Positions 33,940 through 43,174 of a DNA stretch of 64,000 bases are shown here, piece after piece (within the stretch, counting starts at the first letter, position 1; every line of letters starts with the position of its first letter). The notes beneath the pieces are model-generated. The model saw nothing but the letters and a program-made list of their open reading frames with translations. It ran no database searches and was not told where the DNA came from. Source of the DNA: Burkholderia sp. S171 (GTDB lineage: Bacteria; Pseudomonadota; Gammaproteobacteria; Burkholderiales; Burkholderiaceae); contig NZ_LMUF01000007.1 in assembly GCF_009766085.1 (NCBI RefSeq), forward strand, positions 364,504 to 428,503, in the 5' to 3' direction. A program made the translations under genes and the position numbers.

Positions 33940-35487
33940 TCAATCGATCTGTTTCTGCCAGAGGGCGAACACGCCACCGCAAATCGCCACGCCCATCATG
34001 AAATAAAAACCGTCGAGCGAAGCGAGGAAACTCGCCTGTTGCGCGACCGTTCGGGCGATGGTCGCAATAGCGAGGGCGTGGGCATCGACGGCTGAATGGC
34101 CAGCCGCTGCGAAGCCATTCGCCAGCGCATTCGCGGCGTTCTGAAACTCAGGATTGTACGGATTCACGGCTTCGGCGAGCCGCGACTGATGCAACGCTTC
34201 CCGATGCTGTTCGACAATAATTACCGCCGCCGTCGCAAACGAGAGCGTCAACTGGCGCACGATATTCTTCAGCCGGTAGCCGTGCGTAAACTCCTCGATC
34301 TCGAAAATCCTGAATGTCAGATTCGCAACCGGCAACACGATGAAAAGCAGCAATAAGCCACGCAACAGCATGGGCAGGATCAGATCGCTTTGGGCCACGC
34401 CCGGCGACATTCGCGTCATCAGCCATCCGACTAGCGCCGCAATCGCAAAACCCGGCACGATGATCCACTTCTTTCGCGGCACATACTTCGTGAACTTGAA
34501 ATACAGGAACAGCGCCGAACCCGAGATCAGCGACGTGATCCCGACCAGCCGGCCCGTGTTCTCGACCGGATAACCGAGTCCTTGTTCGAGGAATCGTGAG
34601 ATCAGGTAGCTGAACCCCGTCGACTCGAAGTAATAGAACATGTACAGCAGCAGACCCACCTGAAACGAGCGCTCGCGCAGTGCATGAAGGCGCACGAGCG
34701 GTGCAGGGTGATGCCATTGATGCCACGCAAACCAGGCGAGGGCGCCAATACCCGCTACCGTCAGCAGCACGAGCGCGGGCGACGTACTGAAGTGCACGAA
34801 GCGCACTTGCTGCATCACGATCTGCAGCGCGCCCTGTGCAAATGCAAACAATAGATACGGCCAGAAACTCGTCGCGCCACGTTCCTCCCGCACCACATTG
34901 CCGGAATCAGGCAGGGCGATCATGGCCAGGACGGCGAATGCGAGCCCTGCGGGCGCGGTGCAGGCGAACAACGCACGCCAGTCGAAATGCGACACCAGCC
35001 AGCCGCCAAGCAAGGGCGCAACCGCGCTGCTGCCCACAATCAGGATCAGGAAAGCCCGCGTTGCACTGGCGCGTTTTTGCGGCGTAAAGCTCACCTGGAT
35101 CAGGATGCGGCAGGCGCCCATCATCGGACCGATGAAATAGCCTTGCAAACCGCGCGTGAACATCAGTTGCAGGGAGGTTTCGGTGAGCGCAGACAACATC
35201 GCGCCGCACGCGTACAGCAGCATGCAGCCGGCCACGTATCGGCGGTGCCCGAGACGGTCCACCCACCATTGCTGCTGCAAAATCCCGAGCACGGCGGCGA
35301 CCGCGTAAGCACTCGACGACCACACGAGTTCGTCAGGCGATGCATTGATGCCGCCTGCAATGTAGCTGGCGAAAAACGAGAAGATGGCGTTGTCGAAGTA
35401 ATCCAGCCCGGTCACGAGCGCGAGCACCCACGGGAAAAAGTCACCGCGCAAACGCTCGACGCTGAACACCGGCGCCCGCGCGCTCAT
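33940..35487 (-). CDS. MFS transporter, DHA2-type drug exporter-like
   Basis: A 515-aa permease with about 14 membrane segments. VTGLDYFDNAIFSFFASYIAGGINASPDELVWSSSAYAVA is the N-terminal part, and motif A-like WWVDRLGHRRYVAG follows the second helix. LSLIVGSSAVAPLLGGWLVSHFDWRALF-like residues mark the DHA2/EmrB group. Its start codon overlaps the MerR gene's stop in TAATG (35485-35489), so the two are coupled. No companion membrane-fusion protein is encoded nearby, so it probably works alone in the inner membrane. The substrate is presumably a compound sensed by the MerR protein. Confidence 0.9.
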   Translation of the reverse strand: MSARAPVFSVERLRGDFFPWVLALVTGLDYFDNAIFSFFASYIAGGINASPDELVWSSSAYAVAAVLGILQQQWWVDRLGHRRYVAGCMLLYACGAMLSALTETSLQLMFTRGLQGYFIGPMMGACRILIQVSFTPQKRASATRAFLILIVGSSAVAPLLGGWLVSHFDWRALFACTAPAGLAFAVLAMIALPDSGNVVREERGATSFWPYLLFAFAQGALQIVMQQVRFVHFSTSPALVLLTVAGIGALAWFAWHQWHHPAPLVRLHALRERSFQVGLLLYMFYYFESTGFSYLISRFLEQGLGYPVENTGRLVGITSLISGSALFLYFKFTKYVPRKKWIIVPGFAIAALVGWLMTRMSPGVAQSDLILPMLLRGLLLLFIVLPVANLTFRIFEIEEFTHGYRLKNIVRQLTLSFATAAVIIVEQHREALHQSRLAEAVNPYNPEFQNAANALANGFAAAGHSAVDAHALAIATIARTVAQQASFLASLDGFYFMMGVAICGGVFALWQKQID

Positions 35488-35966
35488 TACTTCTTGCTCC
35501 CGGCCTTTGCGCTCGCCTTCGATCTTTGTTCGAGCAGCGCATCGGCAGGCTGGCCGGCGAGCCGCGCTTCCACATAGTCCAGGTCGAGACGCAGTTCGGC
35601 GCGCACCGCCTGCGCTTCTTTCAGCTCGCGGCGCACGGATTCAATGCGCGTATCGATTGCATCAAGTTGCTGCTGCAGACCCTGGCGGATATCCGCCAGC
35701 GAATCCGGCGAATAGCGGTTCTGGCCAGCTTCCGTTTTTTCGAGCGGCCGCTTGAGCATCTCCACAATGCCATGCAGCGAAAACCCCAGCGATCGCAGCC
35801 TCAAGATCCGCCCAAAGCGTTCCAGGTCGTTTTCGTCATAGAGCCGATAACGCCCCTCGCTCCGGCTGGGCGTTACGAGACCGCGTTCTTCATAGTATTT
35901 CAGGGTGCGTGGGGTGACGCCGAGGCGTTCGGCGGCGTCGCGTACGGTGAGCAGTTCGGTGGACAT
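35487..35966 (-). CDS. MerR-family transcriptional regulator
   Basis: A 159-aa protein. The winged helix LLTVRDAAERLGVTPRTLKYYEERGLVTPSRSEGRYRLYDENDLERF is standard MerR, followed by LRLRSLGFSLHGIVEML and a long dimerisation coiled coil. No cysteine metal-binding motif is present, so it is not a metal sensor of the CueR/ZntR type; an organic effector is likelier. It is translationally coupled to the MFS exporter downstream, so it probably activates its own operon. A 16-bp perfect palindrome and a TATAAT box lie upstream (36010-36042). Confidence 0.92.
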   Translation of the reverse strand: MSTELLTVRDAAERLGVTPRTLKYYEERGLVTPSRSEGRYRLYDENDLERFGRILRLRSLGFSLHGIVEMLKRPLEKTEAGQNRYSPDSLADIRQGLQQQLDAIDTRIESVRRELKEAQAVRAELRLDLDYVEARLAGQPADALLEQRSKASAKAGSKK

Positions 35967-36009
35967 GGCGCTGGCCGATGGTTTTATCGGCGAATGATGG
36001 CGTCCCGAA

Positions 36010-36042
36010 ATTATAGACCAACATGAACGTGAACGTTCACGT
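36010..36042 (-). promoter_or_regulatory. Promoter and palindromic operator candidate of the MerR-MFS operon
   Basis: On the minus strand TATAAT (36010-36015) lies 45 bases before the merR-type start. ACGTGAACGTTCACGT, a perfect 16-bp palindrome, sits at 36027-36042, eleven bases upstream of the -10. MerR proteins typically bind such palindromes at the -35/-10 spacer. A clear -35 was not seen. Confidence 0.65.
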
Positions 36043-36071
36043 CTACAATCGAGTCACTTGTTTCGACGGAC

Positions 36072-36106
36072 GAAAAAAAGCCGCCCGCGAATGCGGACGG
36101 CTTTCA
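36072..36106 (-). terminator. Intrinsic terminator of rho
   Basis: On the minus strand AGCCGTCCGC pairs with GCGGGCGGCT around ATTC (one G-T pair), followed by a run of seven T residues. It lies about 50 bases past the rho stop codon. Confidence 0.9.
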
Positions 36107-36156
36107 TGTTTCGAACCAGCGCGTTGGATTAACTATGTTGAATTAACTATGTCGGA

Positions 36157-37422
36157 TTAACTACCACCGCGACGCATCAAGTCGAAGAATTCAGCGTTGT
36201 TCTTGGTTTGACGGATTTTGTCGAGCAGGAATTCCATGGACTCGACTTCGTCCATGTCGTGAATGAACTTGCGCAGCACCCAGACTTTTTGCAGCAGGTC
36301 CGGCTTGATCAGCAGTTCTTCGCGACGCGTGCCCGACTTGTTCAGGTTGATCGACGGATACACGCGCTTTTCAGCAAGACGGCGTTCCAGATGCACTTCC
36401 ATGTTGCCGGTGCCCTTGAACTCTTCGTAGATCACGTCGTCCATCCGGCTGCCGGTTTCAATCAGTGCCGTGCCGATGATGGTCAGCGATCCGCCTTCCT
36501 CAATATTACGTGCCGCGCCGAAGAAGCGCTTCGGGCGTTGCAGTGCATTCGCGTCCACACCGCCGGTCAACACCTTGCCCGACGCCGGGACAACCGTGTT
36601 GTAAGCGCGTGCGAGACGGGTGATGGAGTCGAGCAGGATCACGACGTCGTGCTTCATTTCGACCAGGCGCTTGGCCTTTTCGATCACCATTTCCGCGACT
36701 TGCACGTGGCGTGCGGCGGGTTCGTCGAAGGTGGAGGCAATCACTTCACCGACCACTGAGCGCTGCATTTCCGTCACTTCTTCCGGCCGTTCGTCGATCA
36801 GCAGCACGAACAGCACGATGTCCGGGTGGTTCGATTTGATCGCATGCGCAATGTGCTGCAGCATCACGGTCTTGCCCGATTTCGGCGATGCCACCAGCAA
36901 CCCGCGTTGACCCTTGCCGATAGGCGAGATCATGTCGATGATCCGGCCCGTCACGTTCTCTTCACCGCGCATTTCGCGCTCGAGCGGCATCGGCTTGTTC
37001 GGATGCAGCGGCGTCAGGTTTTCAAACATGATCTTGTGCTTCGAGGCTTCCGGCGCCTGGCCGTTGACCTTGTCCACCTTGACCAGTGCAAAGTAACGCT
37101 CGCCGTCTTTCGGCGTACGCACTTCACCTTCGATGGTGTCGCCTGTGTGCAGATTGAAGCGGCGGATCTGCGACGGGCTGATGTAGATGTCGTCTGTGCT
37201 GGCGAGATACGAAGTCTCGGGCGAGCGGAGGAAGCCGAAGCCGTCGGGTAAAACTTCGAGCGTGCCGTCGCCGAAGATCGTGTCGCCGGTCTTGGCGCGC
37301 TTTTTAAGAATCGCGAACATCAATTCCTGCTTGCGCAGTCGATTGGCGTTTTCGATCTCCAGGCCATTGGCCATTTCGATCAATGCGGAGACGTGCTGAG
37401 ACTTGAGCTCGGATAAATGCAT
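36157..37422 (-). CDS. rho: Transcription termination factor Rho
   Basis: A hexameric RNA-dependent ATPase that ends transcription. It is 421 aa, of normal length. [39 protein letters not shown] is the N-terminal helical domain. The CSD/RNA-binding fold contains [30 protein letters not shown]. Walker A is at 178-185 (ASPKSGKT), and the Q/R-loops lie in [28 protein letters not shown] and [33 protein letters not shown]. It is preceded by trxA upstream on the same strand, the usual order. The 394-base leader between them is long and fits the known autoregulation of rho. Confidence 0.97.
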   Translation of the reverse strand: MHLSELKSQHVSALIEMANGLEIENANRLRKQELMFAILKKRAKTGDTIFGDGTLEVLPDGFGFLRSPETSYLASTDDIYISPSQIRRFNLHTGDTIEGEVRTPKDGERYFALVKVDKVNGQAPEASKHKIMFENLTPLHPNKPMPLEREMRGEENVTGRIIDMISPIGKGQRGLLVASPKSGKTVMLQHIAHAIKSNHPDIVLFVLLIDERPEEVTEMQRSVVGEVIASTFDEPAARHVQVAEMVIEKAKRLVEMKHDVVILLDSITRLARAYNTVVPASGKVLTGGVDANALQRPKRFFGAARNIEEGGSLTIIGTALIETGSRMDDVIYEEFKGTGNMEVHLERRLAEKRVYPSINLNKSGTRREELLIKPDLLQKVWVLRKFIHDMDEVESMEFLLDKIRQTKNNAEFFDLMRRGGS

Positions 37423-37816
37423 ACGGATTTCCCGCCAGGGAGAAGAGGTACAACAGAGAATTTGGGAGGAGAAGTGAGCTGAACGCTCAAGGACCTAAAC
37501 GTCTTGCCGTCTTAAGAAACATCTTGCAGTCTTAGGATTCTAGCATAGCACATGCCGACAGGGCCTCGGGTGGCCGTGGTGACAGTGTGATTCGTTCATG
37601 TTGTGGCATCACAACAATCGGCTGGAATCTCACGTGAAGCTAACTGCTTTTGCTGTCTTTACTTGGTTTTATTGATGCTGCCCGGATTGAACCAGGCTTA
37701 AGTGTCGGGCCGTGTCGCTGGAAGGCAGTTGTTCCGCGAGAGCCGGAAATGCCATTGCTGGCTTTCCGGCTTCGAGTCACCACTTCAAGTCACAACGTCG
37801 ACCCTGCCGCTTCAAA
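37423..37816. other. rho leader region
   Basis: 394 bases between trxA and rho. A TAGAAT box (minus strand, 37538-37543) may serve as -10 for rho. The part next to rho is rich in C/T on the minus strand (CTTCTCCTCCC), as in Rho-loading leaders. An inverted repeat lies at 37741-37771. Confidence 0.45.
37741..37771 (-). repeat. Inverted repeat downstream of trxA
   Basis: AGCCGGAAA (37741-37749) and TTTCCGGCT (37763-37771) form a perfect 9-bp stem with a 13-base loop, 46 bases past the trxA stop. No T-run follows, so it is a weak or Rho-assisted terminator at best. Confidence 0.55.
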
Positions 37817-38143
37817 TCACAGGTTGCTGTCCAGAAACGCGGTCAGTTGCGACTTGGACAATGCGCCGACCTTCTGCGCGGCAACTGCACCATTCTTGAA
37901 CAGGATGAGCGTGGGGATACCGCGCACTCCAAACTTCACCGGTGTCGACTGATGCTCGTCCACATTGATCTTCGCGATCTGCAGGCGGTCGCCGTAATCC
38001 TTGGCCACTTCGTCGAGGATCGGAGCAATCATCTTGCAAGGGCCGCACCATTCTGCCCAGAAATCGAGCAAGACGGGTTTATCCGATTTCGTGACGTCCT
38101 GGTCAAAGGATGCGTCGCTGATATGTTTGATCGATTCGCTCAT
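37817..38143 (-). CDS. trxA: Thioredoxin 1
   Basis: A 108-aa cytoplasmic disulfide reductase. The active site is WCGPC, Cys33/Cys36 ([18 protein letters not shown]); the cis-proline is in [28 protein letters not shown] gives the normal N-terminus at 38143, preceded by AGAGG; an open frame back to 38317 is leader. rho follows downstream on the same strand, a conserved neighbourhood. Confidence 0.97.
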   Translation of the reverse strand: MSESIKHISDASFDQDVTKSDKPVLLDFWAEWCGPCKMIAPILDEVAKDYGDRLQIAKINVDEHQSTPVKFGVRGIPTLILFKNGAVAAQKVGALSKSQLTAFLDSNL

Positions 38144-38533
38144 TATGTGAATACCTCTATGAATTCGAGGCCCGCGTTTGAATGCTCGCCACGATACACC
38201 AAAACAGGAAATAGTTCGCCGCGCTGCGGGGTGTAGAGCCGCTCGCTTGGATGGGCGCATACCGTTGCCGGAAAAGCCGCGTTCTGCCCGCCACACGGTG
38301 ATTAGCCGGTGCTTCAAATTGTCATCTTAGCTTACTTTGCTATCTGTTGCCGGGTACCGATAGGCCCCTTCTGGGTGAATCTCCAGCGTGGGATTTCGAT
38401 GCCTGTTTTATACAGCGAGCCTATCCGACAAGGCTGCTGGCCGCAGGTCACGCATATTGCGATTGCGCGCCTGAATTGCAATAGCGCTCACCGTGGTAGT
38501 GGGCGCGGCGATCCTTCTCTGATATGATTCTCC
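38144..38533. other. Divergent region between trxA and the 4.5S RNA gene
   Basis: 390 bases without a supported gene. It carries the trxA promoter (minus strand) and the ffs promoter (plus strand; TGATATGAT at 38520-38528). No other motif was recognised. Confidence 0.5.
38520..38528 (+). promoter_or_regulatory. Extended -10 promoter of ffs
   Basis: TGATATGAT combines an extended TG with a -10 hexamer (TATGAT, 38523-38528). The predicted start about six bases later falls at 38534, where the RNA stem begins. No good -35 is seen. Confidence 0.6.
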
Positions 38534-38633
38534 GTGACGGGCCTCCTCGCATGGTGGCGCGGTCAACCTGGTCAGGTCGGGAACGAAGCAGCCACAGCCG
38601 TTTTCTACCAGTGCCGAGGGTCGGGCTCGTCAC
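38534..38633 (+). ncRNA. ffs: Signal recognition particle RNA (4.5S RNA)
   Basis: This is the RNA of the bacterial SRP that binds Ffh and targets inner-membrane proteins. The conserved domain IV reads GGTCAGGTCGGGAACGAAGC then AGCCA, identical in plan to E. coli 4.5S. The outer ends GTGACGGGCC (38534) and GGGCTCGTCAC (ending 38633) pair, defining a hairpin of about 100 nt. It sits directly upstream of dnaX, as in many betaproteobacteria. The exact ends are inferred from pairing. Confidence 0.93.
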
Positions 38634-38958
38634 CTTCGCTTTTCTTGTTTGTTTTTCGTTATCCTCTAGTTGTTCTCAGTCTTTCGTTGTATTCGTCACA
38701 CCCCTCGCACACCCCCGTAGTTTCCCCAGCGTCTCATCGGTTTATCCCTCGTTTCAAGCTTCCTTTGTTCCAAGCCCCGGACGTCCTGTCAGTGTTTGTG
38801 TTTTTTCGTGCGCTCGCTTCCCCGTTTTCCATCGACCTTTTTGCCGCTCAAGAAGCCGTTGCGCCCGTATGCGGTGCAGGTTTCTGGGCGCGCCTCCATA
38901 GGCGCGTACCCCGCGGCGAAACGCTTTTGCCTCTTGACGTTGCTGATACAATTTCGGC
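38634..38958. other. Region between ffs and dnaX
   Basis: 325 bases, T-rich in its first half (TTTTCTTGTTTGTTTTTCG), which may end the ffs transcript. An extended -10 box lies just before dnaX. Short open frames here show no family traits. Confidence 0.5.
38944..38952 (+). promoter_or_regulatory. Extended -10 promoter immediately before dnaX
   Basis: TGATACAAT (TG at 38944-38945, TACAAT at 38947-38952) ends six bases before the dnaX ATG at 38959. The transcription start would fall on or beside the A of the ATG. No Shine-Dalgarno is present. Confidence 0.5.
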
Positions 38959-41781
38959 ATGACCTATCAAGTTCTCGCACGCAAGTGGCGGCCCAAATCT
39001 TTCGCTTCGCTCGTCGGCCAGGAGCACGTGGTTCGCGCGCTTACGCATGCGCTCGACGGCGGACGGCTGCACCACGCTTATTTGTTCACCGGCACCCGGG
39101 GCGTCGGCAAGACGACGTTGTCGCGGATCTTCGCCAAGGCGCTCAATTGCGAAACCGGCGTGACATCCACGCCGTGTGGCGTATGCCGGGCGTGCAAGGA
39201 GATCGATGAGGGACGGTTTGTCGATTATGTCGAGATGGACGCGGCCAGTAATCGCGGCGTGGACGAAATGGCCGCGTTGCTCGAACGCGCGGTGTACGCC
39301 CCGGTTGATGCGCGTTTCAAGGTCTACATGATCGACGAAGTGCACATGCTCACGAACCACGCGTTCAACGCCATGTTGAAGACGCTGGAAGAGCCGCCTG
39401 CACACGTCAAGTTCATCCTCGCCACCACCGACCCCCAGAAGATTCCGGTCACCGTCCTGTCACGCTGCCTGCAGTTCAATCTGAAGCAGATGCCGGCCGG
39501 GCAGATCGTGGGGCATCTGGAACATGTGCTTGGTGAAGAGCAGATTCCGTTCGAGGCGCAGGCGTTGCGGCTCTTGTCGCGTGCCGCCGACGGCAGCATG
39601 CGCGACGCGCTTTCGCTCACCGACCAGGCCATCGCGTATTCGGCGAATCAGGTTACCGAGGAGGCCGTGCGCGGCATGCTCGGCGCGCTCGACCAGAGTT
39701 ATCTGATCCGCTTGCTCGATACGCTCGCGGCGGGCGACGGGCAAGGCGTGCTTGGCATCGCGGACGAAATGGCGTTGCGCAGTTTGTCGTTTTCCACAGC
39801 GCTGCAGGATCTGGCTGGCTTATTACACCGAATTGCGTGGGCGCAATACGCGCCGGCTTCGGTGCTGGACGAATGGCCGGAGGCCGCCGATATCCGCCGT
39901 TTCGCCGACTTGCTCAGCGCCGAGCACGTGCAGCTGTTCTATCAGATTGCAACGATCGGGCGCGGCGAGTTGGGTCTGGCTCCCGATGAATACGCCGGGT
40001 TCACCATGACCCTGTTGCGCATGCTTGCGTTCGAACCCGCGGGTGGTCCGGGTGGAGGCAGTGGGGGCGGCGCGCGGGTGAGGCAAGCGGTTGTGGGTTC
40101 GCCCAGTGTAGGAACGCGTGACTCGGCGCCGAGTGGTGTTGCAGCCGGTGGGGCGGGTTTGTCGGTTGCCAGTGCTTCGAAGCCGGTGATGAATCGCGTG
40201 ACCTCTATCGCCGCGACCGGTTCGGATCGCGAAAAAGCGCCGTTGCTGCAGGATGCGGGTCAATCGGCGGTGACCGGGCACCGTGCTGCTGCGGATGGGC
40301 GCGATTCGGCTTCCACGCCGGTGGCGGGGACAGGATCCGTCCCGCGTGAAAATCGTGCGGCAACCAGTGACGATGTCGTGCAAAGCGTCGCGAGTGAGGC
40401 GGCGCGGGCGATCGCGGAGCCTATCGGTACCCCTGCCGTTGCGCAGGCTCGTGTCATCGACCCGGAAGATGCATTGCAACGGAAGGTCGAAGCGCCGACG
40501 GACAAGGCTGCCGCCGAGCGTGACGACGGGGCGAAGGTAGGCGCAGTGGATGTGCAGAACGCTCCAGCGACCGTTCCTGCTGAAACCAAGTCCCCTGAAG
40601 CAGCATTATCTCTAGATCCGCAGCCTTCCGCCGACACGCCTTCGTCATCTGCCAGTTCCCATGCTTCGCCCGACGTCTTGGCTGCGCCTGAGTCCGAACC
40701 TGATTCCGACTCCACGGCGCTGGCTGCTGCCGCTCAGGAACTCATCGATCGCGCCGCTGCGGATCGGCCGGAAAATCGGGTCGATAACTGTGTCGATACC
40801 CGCGTCGTGCCGCCGGCTGAAAAAATCCCATCGCCACGTGCGACCGGCGGTGCCAGCGCCGCGCTCGATGTGTTGCGTAGCGCCGGCAATCGGGTGTCGT
40901 CGGATCGCGGGGCGCGTGCTCCCGAACCCGTGCGCAAACCCGCAACCCCCAAGGCGACGCCTGCCGTGCAGGTTCCTGTGCCGCGCCGGCCGGCTGCTTC
41001 AGCTGATCGAAGCGCAGCATCCGCAGCGGGCGACGCCAGGTTCGGCGGTGCGCAGCCGAACGCGAACGGCAATGATACAAATGCCGGAGCGCCGCGCGGC
41101 GCTAACGGCGCTGGCGCTATCGCCAGCAAGAACGCCGGTGGCGCAACCCCGCCATGGGAAGAAATGCCGCTGGACGACTATCAACCGGTGTCGTCGGAAG
41201 AGGGCTATTTCATGCCGCCCGACGATGGCTTCATGCCGGCGTTTGACAGCGGCCCCGACGACCTGCGCTTCAACGATGCGCCCGCGGCCAAGCCAGGGCC
41301 CAGAGTCGATGCACGTCCGCTGCCTCCCGCCGTTCCGCTCGATGCCATTGGCGTGAACGGTGACTGGCCAACGCTTGCCGTGGATTTGCCGCTGAAGGGT
41401 ATCGCTTACCAACTCGCCTTCAATAGCGAGTTGACCGCGTGCGACGACGCATCCATCACGCTTGCCGTGCCGGTCCCGCAATACGCCGAGAGCGCACAGG
41501 TCGCGAAGCTGAAGGCCGCATTAACCGATAAGCTCGGCCGGTCGATCGACGTGAACGTGAATGTCGGCCCGGCGCGTCGCACGGCCGCCGCGGTCGACGC
41601 CGCTGCTCGCGCGCAGCGCCAGCAGGAGGCGGAGCAGGAGATTACGCAGAACCCGTTCGTGCAGTCGCTGATCCGCGATTTCGGCGCGAGTATCGTGCAA
41701 GGTTCGATCAAGCCGCTGGTATCGACGCTGGTTTCTGGTAACGCGCAGGATGGCGGCCAGAACGCGGCATCGGCGAACTGA
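38959..41781 (+). CDS. dnaX: DNA polymerase III subunits gamma/tau
   Basis: This is the clamp-loader ATPase of the replicative polymerase. It is 940 aa. The AAA+ domain has Walker A at 45-52 (GTRGVGKT), a zinc site C64/C73/C76/C79 (CETGVTSTPCGVCRAC) and Walker B DEVH at 126-129. Domain III ends near residue 355. A linker of roughly 435 residues, rich in Ala, Pro, Ser and Asp, follows. The conserved C-terminal tau domain begins near residue 798 (WPTLAVDLPLKGIAYQLAFNSEL). The protein is about 300 residues longer than E. coli tau because of the linker. No properly phased frameshift site for a gamma product was seen. Confidence 0.96.
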   Translation: MTYQVLARKWRPKSFASLVGQEHVVRALTHALDGGRLHHAYLFTGTRGVGKTTLSRIFAKALNCETGVTSTPCGVCRACKEIDEGRFVDYVEMDAASNRGVDEMAALLERAVYAPVDARFKVYMIDEVHMLTNHAFNAMLKTLEEPPAHVKFILATTDPQKIPVTVLSRCLQFNLKQMPAGQIVGHLEHVLGEEQIPFEAQALRLLSRAADGSMRDALSLTDQAIAYSANQVTEEAVRGMLGALDQSYLIRLLDTLAAGDGQGVLGIADEMALRSLSFSTALQDLAGLLHRIAWAQYAPASVLDEWPEAADIRRFADLLSAEHVQLFYQIATIGRGELGLAPDEYAGFTMTLLRMLAFEPAGGPGGGSGGGARVRQAVVGSPSVGTRDSAPSGVAAGGAGLSVASASKPVMNRVTSIAATGSDREKAPLLQDAGQSAVTGHRAAADGRDSASTPVAGTGSVPRENRAATSDDVVQSVASEAARAIAEPIGTPAVAQARVIDPEDALQRKVEAPTDKAAAERDDGAKVGAVDVQNAPATVPAETKSPEAALSLDPQPSADTPSSSASSHASPDVLAAPESEPDSDSTALAAAAQELIDRAAADRPENRVDNCVDTRVVPPAEKIPSPRATGGASAALDVLRSAGNRVSSDRGARAPEPVRKPATPKATPAVQVPVPRRPAASADRSAASAAGDARFGGAQPNANGNDTNAGAPRGANGAGAIASKNAGGATPPWEEMPLDDYQPVSSEEGYFMPPDDGFMPAFDSGPDDLRFNDAPAAKPGPRVDARPLPPAVPLDAIGVNGDWPTLAVDLPLKGIAYQLAFNSELTACDDASITLAVPVPQYAESAQVAKLKAALTDKLGRSIDVNVNVGPARRTAAAVDAAARAQRQQEAEQEITQNPFVQSLIRDFGASIVQGSIKPLVSTLVSGNAQDGGQNAASAN

Positions 41782-42172
41782 TGTTTTTGCTGTGGGCGAA
41801 GAGTTCGGCGCGGTAGGGCGGCAGAACTTTGCGGACGCTGCATAGCAGGCAAGCACGCAGCGTTCAAGCGCTGAAAGCCGTTATGCTACGCAACCCGTTA
41901 GAACGATGGGAAGCGAGAAAGCCAGAACCCCCGCGGGGCGAACGAGTCAGACCGGGAGAGCTGGTAAGCACGGAGGTGAGAAATCCCTTCATGCCGGACG
42001 GCTCGAATGAATATCGAAACACGCGCTGTAAGGCATATAAAGTACGCGCTGCAAGGCATATAAAGCAAGCAAGGCAACATCCATCACCCATTTAAAGCCG
42101 GCGCGGAGCCGATCCCGAACCGCGCGGCATGCGCTCATTCTCTTTACCCCGTTTCCAGCAAGGAGCCCGACC
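41782..42172. other. dnaX-ybaB spacer
   Basis: 391 bases with no supported gene. It contains a CCCCGCGGGG palindrome (about 41930-41940) and a 23-bp tandem duplication at 42021-42066. Confidence 0.55.
42021..42066. repeat. Two tandem 23-bp repeats between dnaX and ybaB
   Basis: Unit 1 (42021-42043) and unit 2 (42044-42066) differ at only two positions; both contain AAGGCATATAAAG. A partial third copy (GCAAGGCA) follows at 42068-42075. They lie about 105 bases upstream of ybaB. Confidence 0.85.
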
Positions 42173-42499
42173 ATGATGAAGAACCAACTCGCCGGCTTGA
42201 TGAAGCAAGCTCAGCAGATGCAGGACAACATGAAGAAGATGCAGGACGAACTCGCCCTGGTCGAAGTGGAAGGACAGTCCGGCGCCGGTCTCGTGAAGGT
42301 GACCATGACGTGCAAGAACGACGTCCGCCGCGTGACGATCGACCCGAGCCTGCTCGCCGACGACAAGGACATGCTGGAAGACCTCGTTGCCGCTGCGTTC
42401 AACGACGCCGTGCGTAAAGCCGAAGCCACCACGCAGGAAAAGATGAGCGGCATGACGGCCGGCATGCCGATGCCGCCGGGCTTCAAGCTGCCGTTCTAA
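42173..42499 (+). CDS. ybaB: YbaB/EbfC family nucleoid-associated protein
   Basis: A 108-aa DNA-binding protein that forms tweezer-shaped dimers on DNA. Signatures are [54 protein letters not shown] and the C-terminal [17 protein letters not shown]. It lies in the conserved dnaX-ybaB-recR order, with recR 34 bases downstream. AAGGAG at 42160-42165 precedes the start. Confidence 0.95.
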   Translation: MMKNQLAGLMKQAQQMQDNMKKMQDELALVEVEGQSGAGLVKVTMTCKNDVRRVTIDPSLLADDKDMLEDLVAAAFNDAVRKAEATTQEKMSGMTAGMPMPPGFKLPF

Positions 42500-42533
42500 A
42501 TTCTCAACCCTCAGAGCATAGGGTTCCAAGCGC

Positions 42534-43130
42534 ATGAAACAACCTTCCGCCTTGTCGGCGCTCGTCGAAGCGCTGCGCGCGCTGCCGGGCGTGGGTCCCA
42601 AGTCGGCTCAGCGCATGGCCTATCACCTGATGCAGCACGATCGGCCGGGCGCTGAAAAGCTCGGCCGATCGCTGATGTTCGCCACCGAGCATCTGCAGCA
42701 TTGCGAGAAGTGCAACACGTTCACCGAGGCTGCGATCTGCGAAGTCTGCATCGACCCCGAACGCGATCCGGAATTGCTCTGCGTGGTCGAAACGCCCGCT
42801 GACCAGATCATGCTCGAACAGACGCTGACGTATCGCGGGCTGTATTTCGTGCTGATGGGACGGCTGAGTCCGCTCGACGGCATTGGGCCGAAAGAGATCC
42901 ATTTCGATCGCCTGATCCAGCGCGCCACCGACGGCCTCGTAAAGGAAATCGTGCTCGCCACGAACTTTACGAATGAAGGTGAGGCGACCGCGCATTACCT
43001 CGCACAGACGCTCAAGTCCAAGGGCCTGAAGGTGACGCGCCTTGCTCGCGGCGTGCCGGTAGGCGGCGAGCTCGAATACGTTGATGCGGGCACGATCGCG
43101 CGTGCAATGCTTGACCGGCGCTCAGTTTAG
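42534..43130 (+). CDS. recR: Recombination mediator protein RecR
   Basis: RecR works with RecF/RecO to load RecA at gaps. It is 198 aa. An N-terminal HhH ([20 protein letters not shown]) is followed by a zinc finger with C57, C60, C69 and C72 ([16 protein letters not shown]). The Toprim domain has [17 protein letters not shown] and the C-terminal [17 protein letters not shown]. It is cotranscribed with ybaB. The small gene downstream starts 44 bases after its stop. Confidence 0.97.
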   Translation: MKQPSALSALVEALRALPGVGPKSAQRMAYHLMQHDRPGAEKLGRSLMFATEHLQHCEKCNTFTEAAICEVCIDPERDPELLCVVETPADQIMLEQTLTYRGLYFVLMGRLSPLDGIGPKEIHFDRLIQRATDGLVKEIVLATNFTNEGEATAHYLAQTLKSKGLKVTRLARGVPVGGELEYVDAGTIARAMLDRRSV

Positions 43131-43174
43131 AGCGCAGTTTGCAGACCTTAGTGACATCGCAACAAGGCAACAAC

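Noticed and set aside
38524-38962. Open frames across the 4.5S RNA region
   Set aside because: They overlap the structured RNA and have no family traits; the region is explained by ffs and its trailing T-rich DNA.
40818-40827. A6 run in dnaX as a programmed frameshift site
   Set aside because: The run falls as GAA AAA ATC in the reading frame, not in the A AAA AAG phase needed for -1 slippage, and no pausing hairpin is obvious.
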